64,000 nt of DNA from Photobacterium marinum (GCF_000331515.1 NZ_AMZO01000002.1:124001-188000), one strand, 5' to 3'; shown: positions 37,577 to 45,991, numbered from the stretch's first letter. Numbers and translations: made by a program. The notes: generated by a model not told the origin, from the letters alone.

Positions 37577-37906
37577 ATGGAACAGTGGCAGACGGTTTGT
37601 AAGCAACAGGATTTAATCAGAAACACCGGGGTGTGTGCATTGGTTGGTGACGAGCAGATAGCGGTTTTTTATTGCGGCCGTACCCGCGCCTTGTATGCAT
37701 TATCTAATTACGATCCGATTGGTGAGGCAAATGTGATTTCAAGGGGGATCATCGGCTCGCTTGAGGGGGAGGCGGTTGTTGCATCACCTTTGTACAAGCA
37801 GCACTTCAGCTTGAATACAGGACAATGTCTTGAGCAGCCGGAGTATCAGCTGAGAACCTATGCGGTGAGGTTAAAACAGGGTGATGTTCAGCTGAGATTG
37901 AGTTAA
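37577..37906 (+). CDS. nirD: NADH-dependent nitrite reductase small subunit
   Basis: A 109-residue Rieske-fold partner of NirB without the usual cluster-binding Cys and His, as normal for NirD. ATG 37577 follows TAGGAG by six bases; TTG 37574 in frame is less likely. It starts 9 bp after nirB, so the two are co-translated. A terminator follows. Confidence 0.94.
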   Translation: MEQWQTVCKQQDLIRNTGVCALVGDEQIAVFYCGRTRALYALSNYDPIGEANVISRGIIGSLEGEAVVASPLYKQHFSLNTGQCLEQPEYQLRTYAVRLKQGDVQLRLS

Positions 37907-37924
37907 AAAACTGGGTTTATAAGT

Positions 37925-37955
37925 AAAGATGGAGCATAAGGCTCCATCTTTTATA
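37925..37955 (+). terminator. Terminator of cobA-nirBD
   Basis: AAAGATGGAGC-ATAAG-GCTCCATCTTT followed by TTA. Confidence 0.88.
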
Positions 37956-38043
37956 TCTATATAACTAACTAATTCTTATTTTTGATATTTAAATTAACTG
38001 AACTGCATAAATATGAAATTAATTGTTCTTTTATGTTTATATC

Positions 38044-38069
38044 TGGTGCGGAAATGATCGCTTTGGTGC
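38044..38069 (+). promoter_or_regulatory. Possible paired NtrC half-sites upstream of narK
   Basis: TGGTGC occurs at 38044-38049 and again at 38064-38069, 20 bp or two helical turns apart, about 75-95 bp upstream of the sigma-54 promoter. They resemble NtrC half-sites but are direct rather than inverted. Confidence 0.35.
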
Positions 38070-38140
38070 AGCCTTATTTCTAAGTTCTCATTTTATCTGA
38101 TTTTTTTGATTTAACCTTTTGTTTTTACTTGAATGTAAAT

Positions 38141-38156
38141 TGGCATGTTTACTGCA
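38141..38156 (+). promoter_or_regulatory. Sigma-54 promoter of narK-kinase operon
   Basis: TGGCAT-GTTTA-CTGCA, with 10 bp between GG and GC, 37 bp before the narK ATG. Confidence 0.72.
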
Positions 38157-38192
38157 GTTGGCTTATCAGTCAGTCAATAAAGGAAAGAGACA

Positions 38193-39668
38193 ATGACAGA
38201 TACAGGTAAGTTCAACATATTTTCGATGACCGGGAAGATGAAAATCCTTCACTTTAGCTGGTTTGCTTTTTTCATCACCTTTGTAGTGTGGTTCAACTTT
38301 GCGCCTTTGTTGCAGTCCGTGAAAGAGTCGCTCGGGTTGACCACGGCAGAAATCAAAACACTGCTTATTCTTAACGTTGCCTTTACCATACCGGCGCGGG
38401 TGCTGATCGGTATGCTGACCGATAAGTATGGTCCTCGTTTAGTGTATTCAGCTTTGCTGGCGGTTTGTGCCGTTCCCTGTTTTGTGTTCGCATTTGCCGA
38501 TGATTTTGTTCAGGCCGCAATAGCCCGTTTTGCGCTGGGACTTATCGGTGCCGGTTTCGTGATTGGAATCAGGCTGGTGTCTGAGTGGTTTCCTCATAAT
38601 GAGCTGGGTACAGCCGAAGGGATTTACGGCGGCTGGGGTAACTTTGGTTCAGCGGCAGCAGCTTTTACCCTACCGACTATTGCCGTGATGTTTGGCGGGG
38701 AAGATGGCTGGCGTTATGCCATGGCTATCACCGGAGCAATGAGCCTGATCTTTTCTTATATCTTTTATATCAATGTTTCCGATACACCAAAGGGCGCTAC
38801 CTATTTTAAACCTAAGAACTTAGGGGCGATGGAAGTTACTTCTAAAGGGGACTTTTACCTACTGCTGCTGATGAAGCTTCCTATGTACGGTGCACTGGCA
38901 TTGCTGGCTTGGAAGTTGTCACCGGCCGGTGTTTCTTTGCTTAGTGAGACAATGGAAATCGCGATTTATCTGGTGCTGGCCGTTATATACCTTTATGAAG
39001 TGAGTCAGGTGTGGAAAGTCAATAAGCATATCTTTAAAGAGCCGGTACCGGAGATCCATCAGTATAAATTCAAGCAAGTCGCTATTTTGAATGTGCTTTA
39101 TTTTGCTACCTTCGGCTCAGAGCTGGCTGTCGTTTCTATGTTGCCGCTGTTCTTTTCAGAAACCTTTGAACTGACGCCTGTGGTTGCCGGTATGGTGGCG
39201 TCGGCTTATGCGTTTATGAACCTGATGTCCCGTCCTGGCGGAGGCTGGTTGTCCGATAAGTTTGGCCGCAAGCTGACCTTACTGATTTTAACGGCAGGCC
39301 TGGCGGGCGGTTACTTCCTGATGGGCATGGTTGATAGTAGCTGGCCGGTATGGCTGGCAGTCGCAGCCGCTATGGCTTGCTCTTTCTTTGTTCAGTCCGG
39401 TGAAGGGGCTGTTTTTGCTACGGTTCCTCTTATCAAGCGTCGTATGACCGGGCAGATTGCCGGAATGACAGGCGCTTACGGTAATGTCGGGGCTGTTTGT
39501 TACCTTACTATTTTGTCGCTGGTGGATTACAGCACCTTCTTCTTTGTTATCGGTGCAACGGCAATTATTGGTTTTGTTACTCTGCTGATGATGGAAGAAC
39601 CATCCGGGCAGATTGCTGAAATCAATGAAGACGGTAGTGTGACTATGATTGATGTTGCTAACAGTTAG
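38193..39668 (+). CDS. narK: Nitrate/nitrite transporter, NarK/NasA (NNP) family
   Basis: Major facilitator protein that imports nitrate. 491 residues with about 12 membrane helices. The two nitrate signature motifs of the NNP family are visible: EGIYGGWGNFGSAAAAF (about residue 150) and AGMTGAYGNVGAVCYL (about 425), plus arginines within helices (IGIRLVSEWF; NLMSRPGGGWLSDKFGRK). AAAGGA lies before ATG 38193. From context it serves assimilation; the symbol narK is used for the family. Confidence 0.93.
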   Translation: MTDTGKFNIFSMTGKMKILHFSWFAFFITFVVWFNFAPLLQSVKESLGLTTAEIKTLLILNVAFTIPARVLIGMLTDKYGPRLVYSALLAVCAVPCFVFAFADDFVQAAIARFALGLIGAGFVIGIRLVSEWFPHNELGTAEGIYGGWGNFGSAAAAFTLPTIAVMFGGEDGWRYAMAITGAMSLIFSYIFYINVSDTPKGATYFKPKNLGAMEVTSKGDFYLLLLMKLPMYGALALLAWKLSPAGVSLLSETMEIAIYLVLAVIYLYEVSQVWKVNKHIFKEPVPEIHQYKFKQVAILNVLYFATFGSELAVVSMLPLFFSETFELTPVVAGMVASAYAFMNLMSRPGGGWLSDKFGRKLTLLILTAGLAGGYFLMGMVDSSWPVWLAVAAAMACSFFVQSGEGAVFATVPLIKRRMTGQIAGMTGAYGNVGAVCYLTILSLVDYSTFFFVIGATAIIGFVTLLMMEEPSGQIAEINEDGSVTMIDVANS

Positions 39669-39686
39669 AAACACATAATAGTGATA

Positions 39687-39720
39687 ATGGAATAGCTGCC
39701 TGCGATGGCAGCTATTCCAT
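39687..39720 (+). other. Very stable hairpin between narK and kinase genes
   Basis: ATGGAATAGCTGCC and GGCAGCTATTCCAT form a perfect 14-pair stem with loop TGCGAT. There is no T run, so it is more likely a message-processing, stability or attenuation element than a full terminator; it ends just before the ribosome binding site of the kinase gene. Confidence 0.7.
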
Positions 39721-39739
39721 CCGTCAGGGAGGTGAACAA

Positions 39740-41497
39740 ATGGATGTCGCTGAAGATGTAACAACGCAACCGCTTGATGACCTTCAGGTGTCTCTGGGGG
39801 GCTATTCAACAGCCGGGAGCAGGAAGGCCAATCAGGATGCTTTTGCGGCGCATTGTCCGCATCGCGATAACGTGAAGAAGTACAAAGGAATAGTTGCATG
39901 TATTGCTGATGGCGTCAGTTGTAGTGAGAACGGGCAGCAAGCCAGCCACACCAGCGTTACCCAATTCATTGATGATTATTACAGTACTCCTGACAGTTGG
40001 GGGGCAAAGCATTCCGCAGCCAGGGTGCTTAAAGCGCTTAACAGTTGGTTGTATTTTCACGGCTGTCAGAGTGATTTGCGCCATAACGGTCTGGTGACGA
40101 CTTTCAGCAGCATTATTTTTAAATCGAATACCGCACACCTTCTTCATATCGGTGATAGCCGGATTTACCGTTATCGCCAACACCGATTGGTTCAGTTGAC
40201 AAGCGATCACAGTCGTAAACAGGGAGGAAAGAGTCATTTTCTTACCCGGGCGCTGGGGATGGATAATCGACTTGATGTTGACTATCGCCGGGAGTTACTT
40301 GAACAGGATGATATTTTTGTGCTGTCTACAGATGGCCTCCATGATTGGCTGACAGAACCTGAATTGGCTGGTTTGTTATCGGTGCACGGGCAATCCCTGA
40401 AAGCCAGGGCCAGAACTATTGTCGAGCGAGCGATTGAAAATGGCAGTACGGATAATGTGACCTGCTTGCTGCTGAGTGTTGATGCTTTGCCTGAAGAGAA
40501 TTTACAGGAAGCGGAAAGGCGATTGACCCAAAGGGTGATCCCGCCGGTAATGAAAGAAGGCAATCGGATCGATCAGTATGAAATAACCCGGGTGATCCAC
40601 AGTGGCTCCCGAAGTCATGTCTATCTCGCTGCTAGTCAGTTCGACGGTAAGAGCTATGTCTTAAAAGTGCCTTCGCAAAATTTTTCTGACGATATGCTCT
40701 ATCTTCAGGGTTTTATCCGTGAAGGTTGGTTGGGTAATCAAATCGATCACCCTTCGGTTATGAAAATTCACCGTTACTCGATGCAGTCTTCTTTTCTCTA
40801 TCATGTCTGTGACTATGTTGAAGGCACAACGCTGAGGCAATGGATGCTTGATAACCCTGAGCCGACATTGGAAAAAGTTCGTGTGATAGCCAGTGAGTTG
40901 GTTAAGTCGCTACGCTATTTGCAGCGAATGGGAATAGTTCATCGGGATTTGAAACCTGAGAATATTATTTTGACTGATAAAGGCTGGGCTGTATTCATCG
41001 ATTTTGGTACGGCCCAGGTAGAGGGCCTTGAAGATATAGCTGGGGGCATCAAAGAGTCGATACCCGTCGGGGATATTGATTATATGGCACCAGAATATCT
41101 TGCTGGGAAGAAGGCAACGCCTTTTTCTGATCTGTTTTCAGTCGGCATCATTATTTATGAAATGCTGACAGGGCAAAAGCCCTATGAGCGATTACGCTCC
41201 ACAGTTTATGATGTCACTCAACGTCAGGATTTCAGTTATGTATCGACCTTGACCTACCGAAATGACATTCCGGCATGGATGGATTTGGTTCTGAAAAAGG
41301 TTTGTCATCCATTACCTCAATGTCGCTATCAGGTGATGTCTGAGTTTCTTCAGGATTTATCGACCCCGAATCCGGCGATAGTAAAAGAGCTTAAGGGCGC
41401 ACCTCTACTTGAAAAGAACCCTTTGCTGGCGTGGAAGGTTTTTACCTGGGTATTGCTGATTATCGTTATTGTCGAAACCTATTTCCTGATGCGTTGA
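39740..41497 (+). CDS. PP2C phosphatase-Ser/Thr kinase fusion, membrane anchored
   Basis: A 585-residue fusion. Residues about 15-250 are a PP2C-type phosphatase with metal ligands Asp33 (NQDAF), Asp57 (ADGVS), Asp198 (STDGL) and Asp238 (TDNV). Residues about 278-545 are a Hanks-type kinase with Lys309 (YVLKVP), HRD at 401-403 in HRDLKPEN and DFG at 421-423; its glycine loop (IHSGSRSHVY) is degenerate. One C-terminal membrane helix (about 565-583) anchors it with both domains in the cytoplasm. GGGAGG before ATG. It follows narK by 71 bp on a sigma-54-driven operon. A kinase gene also lies beside nirB/nasA in Pseudomonas aeruginosa (from memory), so a role in nitrate assimilation is likely; the target is unknown. 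Confidence 0.92.
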   Translation: MDVAEDVTTQPLDDLQVSLGGYSTAGSRKANQDAFAAHCPHRDNVKKYKGIVACIADGVSCSENGQQASHTSVTQFIDDYYSTPDSWGAKHSAARVLKALNSWLYFHGCQSDLRHNGLVTTFSSIIFKSNTAHLLHIGDSRIYRYRQHRLVQLTSDHSRKQGGKSHFLTRALGMDNRLDVDYRRELLEQDDIFVLSTDGLHDWLTEPELAGLLSVHGQSLKARARTIVERAIENGSTDNVTCLLLSVDALPEENLQEAERRLTQRVIPPVMKEGNRIDQYEITRVIHSGSRSHVYLAASQFDGKSYVLKVPSQNFSDDMLYLQGFIREGWLGNQIDHPSVMKIHRYSMQSSFLYHVCDYVEGTTLRQWMLDNPEPTLEKVRVIASELVKSLRYLQRMGIVHRDLKPENIILTDKGWAVFIDFGTAQVEGLEDIAGGIKESIPVGDIDYMAPEYLAGKKATPFSDLFSVGIIIYEMLTGQKPYERLRSTVYDVTQRQDFSYVSTLTYRNDIPAWMDLVLKKVCHPLPQCRYQVMSEFLQDLSTPNPAIVKELKGAPLLEKNPLLAWKVFTWVLLIIVIVETYFLMR

Positions 41498-41951
41498 TTT
41501 TTTCACCACAATTTCGCTTCAAATTCATTTTCAACTGACTTCGAATGTCGGGATTTTGCTTCCTTTCTACTCCCACTTTTTAAACCTGAAATTTACCTTC
41601 TGATGTGACCAGAAAAGGGCTGACATTTTTCTATTTCTTTTAATGTGCTGTTAATCGCATTAATGCATATTAATCGGTGACCGGAAGAAAGATAATGTTT
41701 ACCCCAATAAACAATAAAGTCAGTAAATGTAGTGAAAAAGTGACGAAATTCAAAAAATTTAACTGAAGTAAACATCGGTATTTCATAATTTGTTTGAGAT
41801 CAAATTGTTGCACATTTCGACAGTGTTAGATATGCACACCAAACCCGAGAAGGGTGACAAGATACTCATTACAGGTAGCTGTTTGAGTTGAAATGGAATG
41901 GTTAATTAATCAGCTAAAGTAATTAGTATTTGAATATTAAGGAGAATTATT
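41498..41951. other. Intergenic region upstream of the alcohol dehydrogenase
   Basis: 454 bp, AT-rich, with no ORF of interest. It includes TTTGAGATCAAA near 41797, a dyad-like sequence that could bind a regulator of the FNR/CRP type, and no clear terminator for the kinase gene. Confidence 0.45.
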
Positions 41952-43100
41952 GTGAGTAGTGCATTTTTTATCCCTACAGTAAACCTGATGGGCGCTGGCT
42001 GTCTTACTGATGCAGCGAATGCAGTAAAAGAACAGGGCTTCAAAAAAGCGCTGATTGTTACTGATAAAGTGCTAAATCAAATTGGTGTAGTTAAGCAGGT
42101 TGCAGACCTTCTTGCTGAGCGTGAAGTTGAATCTGTTGTTTTTGACGGTACACAACCAAACCCTACAATTGGTAACGTTGAAGCAGGTCTTGCACTGCTA
42201 AAAGAGAACGAGTGTGACTTCGTTATTTCTCTAGGTGGCGGTTCTCCACACGACTGTGCAAAAGGTATCGCTCTGGTAGCTGCAAATGGCGGTGAAATTG
42301 CTGACTACGAAGGTGTTGACCGTTCAGCTAAGCCTCAGATGCCACTGTTTGCAATCAACACAACTGCGGGTACTGCATCTGAAATGACTCGTTTCTGCAT
42401 CATCACTGATGAAGAGCGTCACATTAAGATGGCTATCGTTGACAAGAACACAACTCCGCTGATGTCTGTTAACGATCCTGAGCTGATGCTTGCTAAGCCA
42501 GCATCTCTGACTGCTGCAACTGGTATGGATGCACTAACTCACGCAATCGAAGCTTACGTTTCAACTGCGGCGACTCCTATCACTGACGCAGTAGCTATCA
42601 AAGCGATCGAACTGATTCAGGCGCACCTGCGTACTGCAGTAAACGAAGGCCAGAACCTGGAAGCTCGTGAGCAAATGGCTTACGCACAGTTCATGGCGGG
42701 TATGGCGTTCAACAACGCATCTCTGGGCTACGTTCACGCAATGGCACACCAGCTGGGTGGTTTCTACAACCTGCCACACGGTGTATGTAACGCAGTTCTT
42801 CTGCCACACGTTCAGCGCTACAATGCTCAGATTTGTCCAGAGCGTCTAAGTGATGTTGCTAAAGCGATGGGTGTTAACGTTGAAGGCATGACTGCAGAGC
42901 AAGGTGCAGATGCAGCTCTTGAAGCAATCCAGCAGCTATCTAAAGATGTAGGTATCCCTGCAGGTCTGACTGAGCTGGGTGCAAAAGCAGAAGATATCTC
43001 TATTCTTGCTGACAACGCACTGAAAGATGCTTGTGGTCTTACAAACCCTAAACAAGCAACTCACGAAGAAATTTCTGCAATCTTCACTGCAGCACTGTAA
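41952..43100 (+). CDS. Iron-containing alcohol dehydrogenase (YiaY/AdhB type)
   Basis: NAD-dependent group III alcohol dehydrogenase, 382 residues. Nucleotide site [15 protein letters not shown]; iron ligands in [13 protein letters not shown] and [20 protein letters not shown]. It resembles E. coli YiaY and Zymomonas AdhB and probably interconverts ethanol and acetaldehyde. The start is GTG 41952 preceded by AAGGAG. Codon use is strongly biased to preferred codons (few rare codons), indicating very high expression. Single gene with its own terminator. Confidence 0.94.
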   Translation: MSSAFFIPTVNLMGAGCLTDAANAVKEQGFKKALIVTDKVLNQIGVVKQVADLLAEREVESVVFDGTQPNPTIGNVEAGLALLKENECDFVISLGGGSPHDCAKGIALVAANGGEIADYEGVDRSAKPQMPLFAINTTAGTASEMTRFCIITDEERHIKMAIVDKNTTPLMSVNDPELMLAKPASLTAATGMDALTHAIEAYVSTAATPITDAVAIKAIELIQAHLRTAVNEGQNLEAREQMAYAQFMAGMAFNNASLGYVHAMAHQLGGFYNLPHGVCNAVLLPHVQRYNAQICPERLSDVAKAMGVNVEGMTAEQGADAALEAIQQLSKDVGIPAGLTELGAKAEDISILADNALKDACGLTNPKQATHEEISAIFTAAL

Positions 43101-43123
43101 TTCTTCGTTGATTGAATAAGCAG

Positions 43124-43151
43124 AAAAGCGGCCGTTTGGCCGCTTTTTTTA
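43124..43151 (+). terminator. Terminator of the alcohol dehydrogenase gene
   Basis: AAAAGCGGCC-GTTT-GGCCGCTTTT followed by T run. The A run on the other side could also serve the convergent cyclase gene. Confidence 0.93.
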
Positions 43152-43200
43152 TGCTTGTTTTTTGCCTTCTTGCTTTAGCTTCTGTATTAAGACGCTCTTA

Positions 43201-44352
43201 TCAGGAAATGACTTCTTCTTCGCCTGAACAGGTGGCTTCATTCGGTTGATAGTGGTTCAGGCCATCTTTACCTTTTTGCTTCACTTCGTACATCGCAAAA
43301 TCGGCCTGTCTGAACACTTCTGAAATAGTTTTCGCCCTGCCGGGAAAATGGCTGACACCGATACTGGCTGAAATAATCAGGTTTTTACCGCCGATTCGTG
43401 CCGGACGGCGAAGTACTTCAATCAGCTTTAGACCCAGATTATTGCCTGGTAATGGCTTACCAGATGGTGAGCGGAGCTCAATGATTGCAAACTCATCACC
43501 ACCCATACGTGCGGCATAATAACTGTCGCAATCAAGCTCAGAGAGTCGGCGCCCTAATTCGATCAGCAATTCGTCACCGGCATGATGACCCAGGGTGTCA
43601 TTAATGGTTTTAAAGCCATCCAAATCGATCAGGTAAAAATTAAATGGATAGTTAAGTTGCTCAAGGTCTTTGAGTTTGTGGTTCAGCCATAGTCGGTTGC
43701 GGATCCCCGTTAGCGAATCATTCATTGCCAGCTTGTGATGGGTGTGGGATTCACGAAGAATCAAGAAAGCGGTCAGCACGCCTATCAGCAACATAGTCAG
43801 TAATAAATAGTGGATGATTTTCTCTATTTCAGAGATAGCATGGATGCGATCGCCCAGATCACCGCTGGATAACCGGAATTTATGGTTAAGAAAGATAATC
43901 AGGTTTTCATAATCATCCCGGAAGGTATCCAGGAGCGGCTGGACATTCTGCGTATTAGGTAGTTCAAGTAATGCCGGTTCGAGCTGTTTGATATTCGTGA
44001 AGTGTTCGTTCACGACATTATAAGCTCCTTTGAACTGGTCAAAGTGCATCACCTGCTTGTTATTAATAATGGTGTTAAAGCGGCTCCATAAGATCTCATA
44101 CTGGATCATCATGTCATTATGATCGCTATTGCCAAACTGGTAGTTCTGTAGCTGAAAGATAAACTCTGAATATTCTTTCGTTAACTGCAGTACAAACCAG
44201 ATAGCTTCGTTCTGACTCTTGGAAACGATCTCTGAATTATTTTTCAGCTGGGTTACCGCGAATACTGTGCTGCACAGTAAAACAGAGATTATGATGTATA
44301 ACCCTCGTTTGACCCACTTTTGCTGTGTGGTAAGTAGCTTACTTCTTGCCAT
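43201..44352 (-). CDS. Diguanylate cyclase with periplasmic sensor region
   Basis: Makes cyclic di-GMP from GTP. 383 residues: membrane helix 1 (about 17-35), a periplasmic helical domain (about 36-180), membrane helix 2 (about 182-200), and a GGDEF domain with intact GGDEF (284-288) and NDSLTGIRNR at its start. The RxxD inhibitory site that normally lies just upstream of GGDEF is not visible, so product inhibition may be absent. ATG lies only three bases after the stop codon of the upstream gene, so the two are coupled. Confidence 0.93.
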   Translation of the reverse strand: MARSKLLTTQQKWVKRGLYIIISVLLCSTVFAVTQLKNNSEIVSKSQNEAIWFVLQLTKEYSEFIFQLQNYQFGNSDHNDMMIQYEILWSRFNTIINNKQVMHFDQFKGAYNVVNEHFTNIKQLEPALLELPNTQNVQPLLDTFRDDYENLIIFLNHKFRLSSGDLGDRIHAISEIEKIIHYLLLTMLLIGVLTAFLILRESHTHHKLAMNDSLTGIRNRLWLNHKLKDLEQLNYPFNFYLIDLDGFKTINDTLGHHAGDELLIELGRRLSELDCDSYYAARMGGDEFAIIELRSPSGKPLPGNNLGLKLIEVLRRPARIGGKNLIISASIGVSHFPGRAKTISEVFRQADFAMYEVKQKGKDGLNHYQPNEATCSGEEEVIS

Positions 44353-44355
44353 AGG

Positions 44356-44853
44356 CTAGTTCGCTGTAATGTGTTCAAGTTGCCAGACCATTTTTGCCAG
44401 ATTTTTGGTTTGTCCTAATTCCGGATACTGGTCAATGGAGAAGACCAGCCAATAAGGACCGTAATCCCGAATACGTAGGTACTGATCGTCCTTTTTTATA
44501 GCAACGATGGGCTGATATTTTTCAATATGTTCTCTGCTGACTTCGGCTGAGTAGTCGTTGAGTGCACTCATTTTTATTTGAGTTGGCTCCAACTGGTAGT
44601 TTTGCAGCAGGGTGGTAAGCTTCACGCCTTTGAATTCAGCTTTGCCCTGAATCCACGGCAGGTGGGTTATAAGTGTACTTTGTGGAAGGTGTTCTATTTG
44701 TTCTCTGGTCAGGGTGACAGTGATGTATTCACCGGATGTATTGTGACCTGCTATGGTCAGTTTAGTTTCATAAGCGAACGCTGGTGATGACAGCGCAATA
44801 ACCAGGGAAAGTATAAGTAGCTGCAGAGTAAAAAATGACAACCTGATGGACAT
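44356..44853 (-). CDS. Periplasmic oxidoreductase molybdopterin-binding-fold protein
   Basis: A 165-residue exported protein: signal peptide cleaved after SSPAFA (about residue 27), then a domain similar to the sulfite-oxidase-type molybdopterin fold (TREQIEHLPQSTLITHL; FKGVKLTTLLQNY; RDYGPYWLVF). The Cys that binds molybdenum in true sulfite oxidases is not present, so it is more likely a ligand-binding or sensory protein. Its tight coupling to the cyclase gene suggests that it passes a periplasmic signal to that protein; this is inference. Confidence 0.8.
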   Translation of the reverse strand: MSIRLSFFTLQLLILSLVIALSSPAFAYETKLTIAGHNTSGEYITVTLTREQIEHLPQSTLITHLPWIQGKAEFKGVKLTTLLQNYQLEPTQIKMSALNDYSAEVSREHIEKYQPIVAIKKDDQYLRIRDYGPYWLVFSIDQYPELGQTKNLAKMVWQLEHITAN

Positions 44854-44998
44854 CCTGAAACCTCATTTGGGTTATCTTTAAATCTTACATCGCCTTCGCG
44901 GCAGTGATGATAAGTCGCCACTCCATTGGCGAGGTAAATCATTTGTTACATGGTTTTTTGTACATTCTAGTCAGCAAACAAGAAACCTGCGTAAGGAT

Positions 44999-45014
44999 AT
45001 AGTGTGATCACTAT
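44999..45014. promoter_or_regulatory. Dyad upstream of the osmoprotectant operon
   Basis: ATAGTG-TGAT-CACTAT, two perfect 6-bp arms. It lies between the minus-strand sensor pair and the plus-strand transporter operon, directly before the phased T-tracts. Confidence 0.45.
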
Positions 45015-45019
45015 CGACA

Positions 45020-45087
45020 TTTTTTTGACGTTTTTTGCTGTTTTTCGTCGATGCGATCCTTTTTTTTGTACGTTTTGTTGGTTTTTT
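45020..45087 (+). other. Phased T-tracts (predicted curved DNA)
   Basis: T runs begin at 45020 (7 T), 45031 (6), 45041 (5), 45060 (8), 45073 (4) and 45082 (6), so successive centres are about 10 or 20 bp apart. Runs of A/T in helical phase bend DNA; such sequences upstream of promoters can bind H-NS or help polymerase. Confidence 0.65.
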
Positions 45088-45091
45088 ATTC

Positions 45092-45103
45092 GTCATTAAT
45101 GAC
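45092..45103. promoter_or_regulatory. 12-bp palindrome after the curved DNA
   Basis: GTCATTAATGAC is perfectly self-complementary and immediately follows the T-tracts. Possible operator of the osmoprotectant operon. Confidence 0.45.
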
Positions 45104-45173
45104 AAAGTTCAAAATAAAGTCGGAAATTCCTTGAGCTCATCATAGCAACTCAATAGAATCACCAACTCATTTT

Positions 45174-45283
45174 GTCACTCGCCAGCGAGCGTGCTGGTGG
45201 AATGACGCTTATGGCTTTAAGCCATGTCAGTCAGGGGGTAACCCTGCCTACATAACCAGTCGGTTATATCCAAGCGCTTGGAT
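45174..45283 (+). ncRNA. Five tandem hairpins in the osmoprotectant operon leader
   Basis: Successive stems: CGCCAGC/GCTGGTG (45180-45199) with outer GTCA/TGAC; ATGGC-TTTAA-GCCAT (45211-45225); CAGGG-GGTAA-CCCTG (45232-45246); ATAACC-AGTC-GGTTAT (45252-45267); and ATCCAAGC/GCTTGGAT (45268-45283), a perfect 16-bp palindrome. The region ends 51 bp before the first start codon. It may be a cis-acting RNA, a separate small RNA or, for the last arm, a LacI-type operator. I know of no riboswitch class that it matches. Confidence 0.6.
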
Positions 45284-45334
45284 GCGCATTCTGAAAACAA
45301 TCTGTGTTTAACCTTTTTAATCCAGAGGTGCAAA

Positions 45335-45991
45335 TTGGAAATTTTCAATTTCATTCTGGACAACTGGGAAATCATTGCGTCTCGTACTGTTGAACACCTG
45401 TCACTGGTCAGCCTTGCTGTTGGCCTTGCGATTTTGACGGGTGTACCGGTAGGGATTGCTATTACCCAGAATCAGCGTGCAGCGAACATCGTGCTGTATG
45501 TTGCGTCCATTATTATTACGATTCCGTCGATTGCTCTGTTCGGGATCATGATCCCTGTACTGTCGATGATCGGTCAGGGTATCGGCTATTTGCCGGCGGT
45601 AATTGCTGTGTTGTTGTATTCGCAGCTGCCTATTATCCGAAACACCTATACCGCCATTAACAATGTAGATCCTGCACTACGAGAAGCTGCTCGTGGTATC
45701 GGTCTTACCAATATCCAGCGATTGCGCTTGGTTGAAATTCCACTGGCGATTCCGGTCATCATGGCTGGTGTTCGTACTGCCGTTGTGATGAACATCGGTG
45801 TAATGGCGATTGCGACCTATATCGGTGCCGGTGGTTTGGGAACCTTTATTGCCCGTGGTATCAGCCAGTCTGATCCGCGCCAGCTGATTGTTGGGGCGGT
45901 GGCTGTGAGTTTGCTGGCCATTTTTGCCGACACCATTCTGGCTATGGTGCAGAAGAAATTCACGCCGAAAGGCGTCGTCGTTCACGGCTAA
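45335..45991 (+). CDS. Osmoprotectant ABC transporter permease (OpuCB-like)
   Basis: Inner-membrane permease, 218 residues, about five to six helices, BPD_transp_1 family. The EAA loop is REAARGIGLTNIQRLRLVEIPLA. I chose TTG 45335 because AGAGG (45324-45328) lies six bases before it and the protein then begins like OpuCB/OpuBB; an in-frame ATG at 45278 would translate the end of the leader palindrome. First gene of a four-gene operon: permease, ATPase, permease, binding protein. Confidence 0.87.
   Translation: MEIFNFILDNWEIIASRTVEHLSLVSLAVGLAILTGVPVGIAITQNQRAANIVLYVASIIITIPSIALFGIMIPVLSMIGQGIGYLPAVIAVLLYSQLPIIRNTYTAINNVDPALREAARGIGLTNIQRLRLVEIPLAIPVIMAGVRTAVVMNIGVMAIATYIGAGGLGTFIARGISQSDPRQLIVGAVAVSLLAIFADTILAMVQKKFTPKGVVVHG

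Noticed and set aside
44854..44942. Possible riboswitch in the leader of the periplasmic protein-cyclase pair
   Set aside because: Two small hairpins are present, but the conserved bases of cyclic di-GMP or molybdenum-cofactor riboswitches that I know are absent.
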